48,000 nucleotides of DNA from Geosiphon pyriformis (taxonomy: Eukaryota > Glomeromycota > Glomeromycetes > Archaeosporales > Geosiphonaceae), in the NCBI GenBank assembly GCA_016748015.1, contig JAAOMT010000235.1, positions 80,377-128,376 of the forward strand, written 5' to 3'. Every line of letters begins with the position of its first letter. The first letter of the stretch is position 1. Positions 9,695-20,351 of the stretch are shown piece by piece. The translations under genes and the position numbers were made by a program. The notes below the pieces were generated by a model that was not told where the DNA came from, made no database searches, and saw only the letters and a list, made by a program, of their open reading frames with translations.

Positions 9695-11043
9695 GTATCT
9701 GACAACAACACTAATAGTGAAGTGACAATAGTCACGAACAGAAATACTAACAAAGATACCATTAAGTATAAAGACCAAGTAGAAAGAAATTCTACTGTCA
9801 ATACAGAGAAAAAAGAAAATAACACAATCATATCAAACCAAATACCAGTTGAGAATACAAGACCTACAACACCTCCATTCAGATTTTAACATAGCAGTGG
9901 AACAATTGGAAGTGTAAAAACAAGCAGTGAGACAACACACTCTTCAGAATTGCTAATACATTAAAAAGAACAGCTCCATATTGAAGAGTGGCTGACTTTT
10001 CTCCACTAACAGGCAACAGACTAGAAGAAAAGCCCAATAAAAAATACAGACACTTGGGAAAAATAATAAGTGTAAAAGGCCTAACAAAGAAATTTAACCA
10101 GGTCATTGAAGAGAAACTTACTGACAAGACAACAGACCAGACCAACAATTTTGTCTTGTGACCAATGTTCAACAAAGAAGGAAACAGTAATAAGTTTCAA
10201 ATAGAAGCTTGAACTGGTGAAAAGGGAGCATCAAAGTCCCTGAAAAAATTGGATACACTATCCAAATTATCTAGTAAAGAGGTTGAAAGAGCAGTGCAAA
10301 TTGAAGCAGCTCTAAGAAAATGCAATTTTGAGATTTTGGACAAGATCAACAAAGGAAAATCTGCAGAGAAATTTGATGAACAAATGGACAATCCATTTGA
10401 AACAAACAAAGATATTGCCAATTTAAAAAGGACTGCAAAGGACATAGAAGACTCCGAATTGGGTCTATTGAGCAGAATGCCAAACCCAAGTCCAGGCCAA
10501 AAGAGTAGCAAAGTATTTGAGAAAAATGCCATGTCTATGGAAGCAAATCAAGAAGAAGAGTGAAAAACTATTGTTCATGGCACCAAGAGACATGTTCTGT
10601 TCATGCAGATATTAGACATACCAGAAAAGAACATGGGAAAGAAGATGGGGTGGATTTACAACTTGTTGGGGGATATTAGTTACCATTTGGGAGCTGTGAT
10701 AGTGAGAAACCAAGAAGTCAGAATAGACTTCTCCGAAATTGCTGGAAGGGATCAAGCTAGAAAAATCCTAGCAGATGTGGAAATTGAGTCATTTTTGATG
10801 GCAACTGATGGCATTGCCAACCAAATTGCTGGTTAAAAGAAGGTTCTAGTTAGAGATATCCTCTTGGGTATTTCTGACAGAAAAGTTGGAGCTGCCTTGA
10901 AAGAATTTGGGAGGTTAAAAAAGTCCAAATCAAAGTGACTGGAAAATGGCAGTTGGCAGTAGTTGAATTCAACAATCAAGAAAAGGCAACAAGAGCTGTG
11001 GACCAATGGTTGACCCTGATCAAGAAAGATGCAGTTAGAATTT
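9695..11043 (+). pseudogene. LINE E ORF1, N-terminal part
   Basis: The family start codon is GTA here (LINE B has ATG at the matching place, 47412). The reading contains a charged N-terminal region with long open runs at 10249-10563 and 10603-10836 (LLGDISYHLGAVIVRN, GRDQARKILADVEIES), then the start of an RRM ending ...KWQLAVVEFNNQEKATRAVDQW. Stops include TGA at 10561 and TAA at 10834 (GGTCAAAAG in LINE B reads GGTTAAAAG here). The frame is interrupted at 11043 by half-LINE 3 and resumes at 14259. Confidence 0.82.
11034..11043. repeat. Half-LINE 3 target-site duplication, left copy
   Basis: GTTAGAATTT recurs at 13589-13598. It lies in the LINE E ORF1 codons for VRI(Y/F), and the ORF1 reading continues after the second copy. 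Confidence 0.8.
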
Positions 11044-11044
11044 T

Positions 11045-11186
<142 letters not shown>

Positions 11187-11308
11187 TTAACATGTAGCCA
11201 CGCCGGTCGTTTATTAGTTAGTCCACAGTAATGTGGCGGTTTCATAAAGCCAGCTCACCCAATAATACATATTACAAGATGCAGCTAACCACAAGTGGAA
11301 AGCCCTAA

Positions 11309-13552
11309 CTACATGCTAGTACTACCTTTGCTATCTAATGTATTAAACATATCTAATTCATACATCTTACCCATAATGCATACCAGTTCATGACTACTCT
11401 TAACAAGACTGCTTATCCACTTAGCCGTCTGATCTGGATCAGACTTGATATTAGAGGATTGAACCTCTCATAACTCTATCATCACATCAAATGTATTATC
11501 ATAGACTGAAAAATCTTTAGCATCACCATCATTATTATCATCATCATCATCATCCATGTTTTCATCATCAGATATGTTATATTGTACCTTCCCACTCCTC
11601 AACTTGAGGGTCCCCACTTCTTTTTGCAGCACAGAAGCCACAGCACAAACACCCTTAATTTGGTTTCCCAATTCAATCACACTTTCCTTTATTGCCTCAG
11701 CCATAATAGTGGAGTAGACAATAACATAGTAACCAATGCAACCAAAGAACCCACAGGCTCAACTATAGATTTGATCAACAAAGACAGTTCACTAAGTTGG
11801 GTTTTCAGAGAAGCCAATCTAGCATTAACAGCAACATCTGAACCAGAGAAGGCAACCAGCAACAGCGGCCCCACAACTTTGGGAGATGTACTGAAAGCCA
11901 GACCTGTTTCAGCAACAGCAGCAACAGCAGCAACAGGAGGAACCACAGAAGTGGCGGCTTTGGCATAGGATTTAGCTCCAATGAGGGATGACTTGAAAAT
12001 GATGAGACCACCAGCAAAATTAGAAGAGAGTTTGGGAGGGAGAGGTGGCAACACCTTGCAGTCCACAGCCAAATGATCTAAACTTTGACATCTATAGCAA
12101 CAACAACATCCAGGAGTTTCCCACCAGATGCGGCAGCCACGTAAGGTACCAGTTTTTGAAACAGCAGCATTTAAAGATTCTAAAGAATCAAAGGTCATCA
12201 CAGTAAAGCATTGACGTTGATAGGAATCAGGGGAGCAGAGAATGAAGCATGTACGGCCACCAACTTAGGAGACCAGATCATTTATCTCAAATGCAGTGCA
12301 GCCAAATGGAAGATTAACCAGCTTAGCTTTAAAAGCATCTCTTGAGGAGATAACCTCCTTTTGGTTGGCAATGGGAAGAATCCTAACACTATCTTTTCTG
12401 ACCAACACAGACCAGTTAGAGAGAGCAGCAGCAGCAGAAGAAATGTCCTTAAAGTTAACCACAGCATATTGCCATAAGCCAGCAGGCTTCAACTTAACAG
12501 AAGTGACAACACCAAAAATGCCAAGAGCAGATTTGATGTCATTAGAAGAAGTACCCAAGAGTACATCACACAGTACAACTGACAAAGAAGGGGAAGAAAC
12601 AGAGGTCACTTCTGAAGACCGTGCAATTTTAAGAGTGGTCAAAAAAACCTCATCACCAATGGCCACTTTGGTAGCACAGAACAACTTGACAGCATCTTGT
12701 GAAACAGATTTAAGCCCAATACAACCAGGCAGCAACTAAAACAAAGAACTGAGCAAAGCCATCTTGATCTTAAACATAGTACCAGGTACAAGATTGGAGA
12801 CCACCCAACTAGAGAACCTTTGACATCCATTCACATTCACCCAAGCACCAGCATCAGATGCACCAGAAACTGGGGGGGACAGTTGATTCCATTTCCATTT
12901 GATCAGCCCAATCTTTGAGATCATCTGGATTGATGGACTGTTTTGCTACTGGGATTAGTGATGATCTGCTGGAGAGTACCACATCAGGCAACCCAGCCAG
13001 TGGTTGATCTTGGCCCATCTTGGGAGATTTGCCGCTGCTGTTGCCATCTATATCAGAAATAAGGCTGGCTGCTGCTGTGGAGATCTTACTGAAGATCTCA
13101 TCTGGAACCACAAAGAAGTTCGGTGTGACCATAGTAGTTGTGACTGCCTGCTGCTGTTTTTTGGAATTTTTGGCTTTCATGGCCATTTGTGAAGCAGTAG
13201 TAGTAGAAGTAATAGTGGGAGTGGTGAGAGCAGGAAAGACCAACTTGTTAACTGGCCTGTTATTAAAAATCTTTGGGCTTTTTGAAGTAGTAGAAACAAC
13301 ACTGGAACTAACCCGAGTGTGTCTTTTTGAAGGAACTTTGACTGGGGAAGAACTACCAGCCAAAGGTGAAGAAAATGAACCAAAAGCCACTAAAGGCAGC
13401 TTATTACTATTATTTTTTAAAAGAAATGTTGTCAGAACGTTTTGTCTAGCTGCTTCAATAACAGAAAGACCCTCTCGTATTGAAACTTTATTAGTTACTA
13501 TAAGAAAAGTAATGTTTGCAACTTTTTTACTCTTAGCTCTATTCGTGGTCAT
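11309..13552 (-). pseudogene. Half-LINE copy 3 ORF1-like protein
   Basis: From the ATG at 13552 a 232-codon frame carries the Ser/Thr-rich N-terminus. A frameshift occurs in a run of seven C (minus strand) near 12870. The RRM-like part is open in 12265-12735 (GIFGVVTSVKLK, LWQYAVVNFKD, VLVRKDSVRI). The knuckle is CYRCQSLDHLAVDC in 11689-12201, where the ESYQRQ position, stop-coded in copies 1, 2 and 4, is still coding. The heptad region is LASLKTQLSELSLLIK. The acidic tail DDDDDDNNDGDAKD ends at a TGA (11468) where copy 5 has TGG, and homology continues to the final TAG at 11309. Confidence 0.82.
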
Positions 13553-13610
13553 AAAATTTAAGAGAGAAAGAGTTTTTATAGCAATATTGTTAGAATTTAT
13601 CCAATGATAG

Positions 13611-14254
13611 TGTTACAGGTTGGAGTAACAAGCTAACGGATAGCAAGGAAGAACAGGATTGTAAGGTGATGAAAGGAATCAAAGAGAATTCAACTTTTAA
13701 AGAGTGAATTGAATAAGTATGGATTCAATGTGTGAGATCAGTCTCATAAAATATCTCAGTTGCTATACTTTTCAAAGATAACCAGGGAATCTGAAAGTAG
13801 AAAAATAGTCCGTACTGTCAACAAATGATCACACTTGGTATAATTCTATGCTTCACATCAGCGCTCTTAGAATTCAATATCAAGTATCAGATGTGCTCTT
13901 CAGTCATGTTTTATTCAATAATCTCCAAATGTTGCAATTACACAATTCAGGAAAAGAGTAAGGAATAACCAACAAGTAATCTTTTATCTTTAAGATGTTC
14001 AGATACTTGAAAGTAGGGAAAGAGAAATTAGTGATAAGAGAAGGATTGAGATGAAGATGTTATTTTATTTCTTTATTTCTTTGATTTCTTCATGCCTTTC
14101 TACAGTTAAGAGATTCATTGCTTATATAGCTATCAAAAGTGGTCAATAATCAGATCAACAACTAGGTCAATGATCAGGTCAATGATTACTTACTAAAAAT
14201 AGAGTGGCTAATACATGTGATAATTAATAAGAAGTATAAGTTTCAACTGTAACA
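13611..14254 (-). mobile_element. Solo LTR of the gypsy family in LINE E
   Basis: It is a 644-bp LTR from TGTTACAGG to CTGTAACA, aligned end to end with the gypsy 1 and 2 LTRs and oriented minus. The flanking 4-bp duplications are ATAG at 13607-13610 and 14255-14258. No internal sequence remains, which is the product of recombination between the two LTRs of a former full element. It carries about three 12-bp repeat units (14139-14188) next to its TATA-like CTTATATAGC. Confidence 0.9.
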
Positions 14255-14258
14255 ATAG

Positions 14259-15178
14259 GTACCCAGAAGATCATTGAGCAGAGGAAAACCTGGGAAGCTA
14301 AGCTTGTTGGCCTACCACAGAACTGTACTGCACACTATCTGAGTAACACTCTGGATCAAATCAAAGCCTGATCTTGCTTTATTCCAAGAACTAGCAGAAA
14401 CTATACTAGAATGGGATGTGCTTACATAGGGTTTGATAGTAAAGCCAGTCACCACAATGCTACCAATAAGCCCTTGGTAATTGGGGACACTTTGGTTTAC
14501 TGGGTGCCTACTAATGCTAAAGAGTGTCATTTTTGTTATCAGATAAGACACTTGGTCTCAAATTGCCCTACTTTACTTAAAAAAAAGGAGAGGAATACCA
14601 AGAAAGCTACCAACAACATATGGTTAGCCAAATTGTATGTTAAAAAGAATGTACCAAAAGAACATATCAAGGCCTTTGAAGGAAGATCATATGCTGAAAT
14701 GGTGGCACTAAATCCATCTAATAATAGGTACAATGCAAACCCAAGTGGGTCTCAAAAAGCTGGCTTACATGTGAACAACCAAGAGGGCCAACAGAAAAAA
14801 GGAACAAACCAGCCATGGAGATTTGAAATTGATAAATTGAGACAACAGGTGAATGAAATGGCTAAACTACTAAATGCTGTGGCTTTAAAGCTTGGAGTAA
14901 CAGTGGAAAAAAAAGATGAAGGCAAAGTGGTAAATCAACCACCAAGTCATATATCAGAGAAAAAGAAAGAAGGGAATAATAAAAAAGCAAAACAGTATAT
15001 GTCTTCCAAACATACCTTAGAGGAAAAAAAAGAGGCATACAACCCAGAGAAAAAAATAAATGATATTAAAAAAGCCCTGGAACCTATTATAATACTGCTA
15101 AAACAAGTAGAGAAACAGAGTAACTGGAATGGTGCTACAGCTGGGGAATCTAAATCTATGGAAACAGATGATGTATAA
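14259..15178 (+). pseudogene. LINE E ORF1, C-terminal part with CCHC knuckle
   Basis: The ORF1 reading resumes at TQKIIEQRKTWEAKLVGLP, matching LINE B. A 256-codon run at 14411-15178 contains the knuckle CHFCYQIRHLVSNC (C-x2-C-x4-H-x4-C), a basic region, then Leu/Ile-spaced helices (RFEIDKLRQQVNEMAKLLN, INDIKKALEPIIILLKQVE) that look coiled-coil. ORF1p of this type binds LINE RNA. The frame stops with TAA at 15176-15178, overlapping the ORF2 start. A TGA at about 14369 and other stops lie upstream in the resumed segment. Confidence 0.83.
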
Positions 15179-16042
15179 TACATCCAACTTCAATTTAGAA
15201 CAAAACATTGCTGATAATAATATCAGGAAAATAGGAACTATTAATGTTAGAGGACTTAACAATCCTGGCAAAGCTGAGGAAGTACTACAATGAATTAAAG
15301 ATAAACAGTTTGATTTTGTGGTCATTACAGAAACTAAACTAATCTCACTCAAAGAAAAAGAGGTGTTTTTTGATACTGAGGAATTTCATGTTTTTTGAGA
15401 GTCAAGCACTGAGAAACAAATAGGAACTGGGGTGGGCATACTGGTCAGAAAATGTTGGACTTACCATGTAGAGGTAATCAGAGGTTATCATAGGAGACTA
15501 TTGCATCTGGTACTGAAATTTAAGGGTAAAATAAGTGTACACATAGTTGGGTTGTACATGCCTGTATTGAAATCACCTACTAAAAAGGCAGTTGCAAAAG
15601 AGATCAGAAAGCTTTTAGCAGACATTGTGCAAAACAAAGAAATTGTCTTAGTGGCAGGCGATTTGAATGAAGATCTGGCAGTTAAATCACTTGAAAAGAC
15701 AATTGCCACAAACAAAGAAAAAAAATGTCCCATTGCAACATTGCTGCAACAGATGAATCTCATGAATATACATGGAATGTATGTAGTAAACAATCCAGAT
15801 AATACATGGGCATCAAATGGAGTACAAAAGAGATTGGATTATGTGTTTACTGATGTTATTACAGCCTTACTGGTCACAAATATTGGGGTGATTAACATTA
15901 ATGAATTATTTAACACTGATTACAAAGCAGTAGTAATGATCATCCAATCTGATAGAATCTTGGCAGGCACTAAAAAATTTAAATCTGGAAGAAAGAAGTG
16001 TAGCACAACTATAATTGATGTTAAAAAAGCATCTGGAGTCTA
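15171..16042 (+). pseudogene. LINE E ORF2: start and APE endonuclease
   Basis: The start chosen is ATG at 15171, which overlaps the ORF1 stop (ATGTATAA) and leads in frame into RKIGTINVRGLNNPGK. Motifs in order are INVRG (Asn), ITETKL (Glu), VGILVRKCW, VGLYMPVLKS, VAGDLNEDL (Asp/Asn), TWASNGVQKRLDYVFTD and NTDYKAV, where the usual final His is Tyr. TGA at 15292 and at 15398 replace TGG. The main open run is 15432-16042. The domain nicks target DNA in the nucleus for target-primed reverse transcription. Confidence 0.87.
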
Positions 16043-18311
16043 ATAGAAGATCTATGCTAGAGAAACTGATTAACTAAGAGATAAAGCACAAAGAAAATTG
16101 ATAGATAACAACAATGATGATCTAAATCAGATGTGGCTTACAATCAAGGAGACTGTGTTACAAGCTGCTGAGTGCCTACCAAAAAAGAAAGTAGGAGTCT
16201 GATCTGCACACACAAAGAAAGAATGCATGGATCACAAGCTTGTTAAGATTGTTGCTGATATAATCAAACAAATAAGAGTAAACAATGCAGATATGCATAA
16301 TAACAATGTTATGCAGCTACTGGCCAAATGGAAACAATTGAAACCTGAAACAGTTAATGCATATCTAATGACTCTCCCAAAAGATAAGCTTATTATAGAA
16401 TTACTAAGCATCAAAAAAGAATACAGATCTACACTGCATGCTAGGATCAGACTACAACAGCAAAGACAAATAGTAAACAATATTATTAAAAGACAACAAA
16501 ACTTTGAGTTAAGCAAAGAATCAATGATCAAAAGCATTCTGAACAGAAAAAGACAAAGGATAGTATTGGATCATGTTATAGAAGAAGGCAAATTTCATGA
16601 TGATCCTGATGAAATCAAAAAGCTAATAAACAAAAAAGCTCAAAGGTGGACTAGAACAAGAATTTTTGAACCTGAACTATGGAAAAGTTGGAAACACAGG
16701 TTTAGGCCAATTGAAAGCATCCCAGATCATGCCTTTGATGGTGTGATGGCTGAAATAATAATTGAAAAATTTGAACACACATTAAGCCACACACCTTATA
16801 ACAAAGCTCTTGGCCCATCAGGCATACAAGCTGAACTTTGGAGGAAGTCTGGGCCTAATACCAAGTCTAAACTGAGAACATTGCTTAATGCTTGCCTGAG
16901 AAGTGGAGAATAGCACAGGTTATACTAATTCCAAAGCCAAAAGAATGGGGTGGCAATATTGACATCACCAGACTGATTACACTCATTGAAAGCACTAGAA
17001 AGATCTTAACAAAGATTCTTACTGCAAGAATATCAAAAGCATGTAAGCTCCACAATGTTCTAAAAGGTTATAACACCTCAGTTCTGAAGAATACATCTAT
17101 AGCAGTGCTAATTCATGTGATTAATGCTGTTGCTAAGCATGCAAGAGAATTTGATAATAAGGCTTGGTTCACATTTCAGGACATGAAAAAAGCATATGAC
17201 TCAGTGGGATGGAAATCCATGGAAGCTGCACTAAAGAGGATCAAAATGAACAATAGGTTTACTGAGCTATTTGGCTTGATGCACAACAATAAAAGCAATA
17301 GAATCCTAACTGAGTTTGGGTTAAGTGATAAATATTAAGTACAGGATGGATTAGATCAAGGGGAAACAAGCTCACCCATCATGTGGAGGATCTTCTATGA
17401 CCTCTTACTGTGTGAAATAAAACAAGCAAATTACCACCAGGAATACTAATTAACAGCTAAATGGAAAAAGTGGGACAATCAAGCAAACACACAATCCATA
17501 CTGGCATCAGTAAACCACCTTACCTTTGTCAATGACACAGTGTGAATAGCTAACTCAAGACAAGGAATGCAGAGTATTCTGAACACAGCCAGCTCCTTCT
17601 TTAGAATGGTAGATATTGAGATCAACTTAGATAAGACTGAAACAATAGTAGTTAGACTCTCCAAAAAGAAGTCAGTATTGATTAAGCCACTAAAGTTTGG
17701 TCCAAACAAACAAATCTTGAAATTGTTGGATCTGTCTACATGCACTTGATATTTGGGGGTGTGGATTAGAGCAGATGGAAAAAATGAGACTGTGCTGAAT
17801 ATAATAGAATCTGATATTGAAGCAGTGTGTGGAGTTATTAGGAAAAAACACATCACAGAAAAACAGGTGATTTACATTTTCAACAGTGTACTCAGTCCAG
17901 CAATAGAATTTAGATCACAGTTAACCCATATACCAAACAGTTGGACCAAAAGATGGAACTCAAAAATCTCAGCCATTGTAAAGAAAAAAGCAAACCCCTT
18001 AGTAGATTTTCCAGCCAGTGCCATGCATCATTCATCTTTGTACAACTTATTCAAAATTGATGACATATAGGCGAAAAGCAAGATCACAGATTTGTTGGTT
18101 AGATTGAACAGTAATGATATTGCTGGAATGACTACAAAAATCAGACTAGCCAACTTGCAAGCACAGAGATGGTCAGCTTATAGTATACTTGAATATTCCA
18201 CAAATGAACAATCTAAGCCAGGAGTTAATCTAATAGCAAACATCATGCAGATAATGAATGAAAGAGGCATCTTATTCAAAAGCTCTGGTAACACATATGG
18301 GGTGCCTGAAT
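16043..18311 (+). pseudogene. LINE E ORF2: linker, reverse transcriptase and thumb
   Basis: Linker and RT fingers are open at 16227-16913 (MDHKLVKIVADIIKQIRVN; SGIQAELWRKSGPNTKSK). A deletion of about 19 bp near 16896 shifts the frame. 16892-17338 holds motif A (FTFQDMKKAYDSVG). Motif B (DQGETSSPIMWRIF) follows near 17355. Motif C at 17525-17536 reads FVND instead of FxDD. The next coding stretch (17567-17749) ends in TGA where LINE D has CAA, and the thumb runs to 18311, where LINE D interrupts it. Stops near 17338, 17447 and 17542 are TGG or CAA/CAG derivatives. Confidence 0.85.
18302..18311. repeat. LINE D target-site duplication, left copy
   Basis: GTGCCTGAAT recurs at 23326-23335, and the next two bases (TC versus CC) nearly match. 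LINE E reads GVPEF before the insert and VPESSRP after it. Confidence 0.88.
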
Positions 18312-18313
18312 TC

Positions 18314-18451
18314 TTTTTTTTTGTTAACGTGTAGCCATACTGGTCTTTTATTAGTTTAGCCACACTTACAAAACATGACCTTTTCATAAAGCCAACTCAC
18401 CCAATAATCTAAATTACAAGATATGGCTAACCACTAAGTAGTTACGCCTAA
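18314..18451 (-). promoter_or_regulatory. LINE D 3' UTR, stem-loop and poly(A)
   Basis: 18425-18448 folds on the minus strand as GGC-TAACTACT-T-AGTGGTTA-GCC with one G-U pair. A GGCTTT-ATG-AAAAG hairpin and an AATAAA follow before the A-tract. The layout is the same as in the half-LINE tails. Confidence 0.72.
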
Positions 18452-19202
18452 CTACATGCTAGTATAACCAAATTTATGGGGTATTACACTATCACACATA
18501 GTACTCCTACCACAAAAAACATCAGTCAGTATACCATTACACTGTGTAGAAACATCATCTACTTTGACTATGGGTTTACCACTAACTTTATCACTATTCC
18601 TTGAAATGCTATCTACACTGAAGCCACCAGTTGGATTTCTCTTGACCCTATTATCAATACCCATTGTTTTTTTCCATTCAGTTTGCAGTTTGCAACATTC
18701 TCCCCACAATCTATTCCTTGCTTAAGTAACTGCCCATTTACACACCTTAATCAATACTTTATTGCTAGTCCTTAGGTCGATGTCAGAAAAGGTATTGATC
18801 CTTCCAAATTGCTTATTGACCAGTCCTTTACATAGTAGATCTACATTAGACATTGACATAATGTATTCCTTAGACAGTACAATCTTCTCATCAGTATTTT
18901 GGGCTTTGCATCCCCCTCTCACAGCCTTTGAAAGGCACTGTATCCACTTATTTTTTACATCATCAATCAGTGTCTTGCCCTTTTGGGTATTCAAAGAGCA
19001 TTCCCAAAAGTGCCACTTCCCTGTGACATGTCTTGCAAAGATTATTCAAGTATACATGGGAACGTCTGTTGTATAGCACCTCTGCTGTTGGCAGCATGTT
19101 GTGAAATGATTTCATAATAAATGTGCACATTGCTGAGGAATTAGCTGAGGTGAAGCCTGATGACATTTTATCATCCCAGTTCCAAATCTTGGTTGTACAT
19201 AT
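18452..19202 (-). pseudogene. LINE D ORF2 C-terminal zinc-finger-like region
   Basis: 18963-19166 contains HNMLPTAEVLYNRRSHVY and NLCKTCHREV, then a frame change to NTQKGKTLIDDVKNKWIQC at 18722-18994. The arrangement resembles the C-x2-C...H-x3-C element found after RNase H in many LINEs. The last run, 18452-18709, ends at the conserved ...TSM-TAG just before the 3' stem-loop. Confidence 0.75.
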
Positions 19203-20273
19203 TCAGTCTATATCTTGGTCTAAAGATCTTATCGTTTCTTGTACTTTGTTGTTGCCTATCCAGTCTAAAGCTGATTGAAGACTAGCTTGTTTATTCAGAA
19301 AATGCCTGATGTTTAGATCCAATTCAACTCCTCTACAAACGAGAATGTATGCAGTCTTCTTAGCATTGTAGGCCCACCTCATTGTATCAAGAGCAGTAGA
19401 TTCTTTGGCTAGTTTGTCAGCCTTCTCATTTTTGAATATACCAGCATGTGCAGCCACTTTGTTCATGCTGAGGTCAATCTTTTTTTCCCTTATTATCACT
19501 CTGATTGCATTCCATGTGCACCAGTTTGAGGTTTTGAGCTGATTTCTAATAGACAGAGGAGAATCTTTGGACAACCATCTTTGAGCCATTGCCATCACCG
19601 CTTGACTATCCATGTTTATTGTTAGTTTACATCTGTAAGGCACTACTTCCAAAGCTAGCAATACAGCCTTTGCCTCTGCTTTTGTTGATGACAATGTTCC
19701 ATCAATTGCTATACCAAATTCAGTCTCTATCCCATGTGTTATGAAGGCAGCTGCTCCTTTTACATCCTCAAAACCAGTCTTTACCAGTGAGCCATCTGTT
19801 GACATTTCTATCTCTTTCCTAAGTTTTAACTTCTCTCGTACACTCTTCCATTGTGATAGTAAAGTGTCAGGGATATGGATGTAAATAGTGTCTCTTTGCA
19901 TCGTCTCTAAATCATCTGGTATTTGGTTAGTCAGTATGTGCATACCCAATGTCTTACATTGTGCTACATCAATGTTTCTGTACTCATCCATAATGATTGT
20001 AGATTCTAAAATCTTAAACCATCTGGGAATTCTACCACTATCGTTTTGTCTGTACTTCCTTGTGAAGTCCATCCATGTCATCAACGACTCATCATTGTTC
20101 TGTATCTGATGCAAGTACAACAAGTTTTTCTTTCTTAGTAAGCTTCTAATTTTAATGTAGGTTTCATTTGAAGGTAAGATAAATTCAATTAAATACGCCT
20201 GTGGTCTTGAAGATTCAGGTATCCCATGTGTGTTACCATTGCTCTTAAATGAGATTTCTCTTTTTTCTATCAT
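19203..20273 (-). pseudogene. LINE D RNase H domain
   Basis: A 356-codon uninterrupted run. RNase H would degrade the RNA strand of the cDNA hybrid. The catalytic set is visible: STDGSL (Asp), TKAEAKAVLLALE (Glu), INMDSQAV (Asp) and KVAAHAGIFKNEKADKLAKE (His and final Asp). It lies between the RT/thumb and a Cys-rich C-terminus and is continuous in order with both. As a domain it looks intact, but the flanking RT is broken. Confidence 0.88.
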
Positions 20274-20351
20274 CTGTATAATGTTTGTTATAAGATTAAC
20301 CCCTGGCTTGGATTGTTCATTGGTGAGATATTCAATTATACTATGAGCTGA

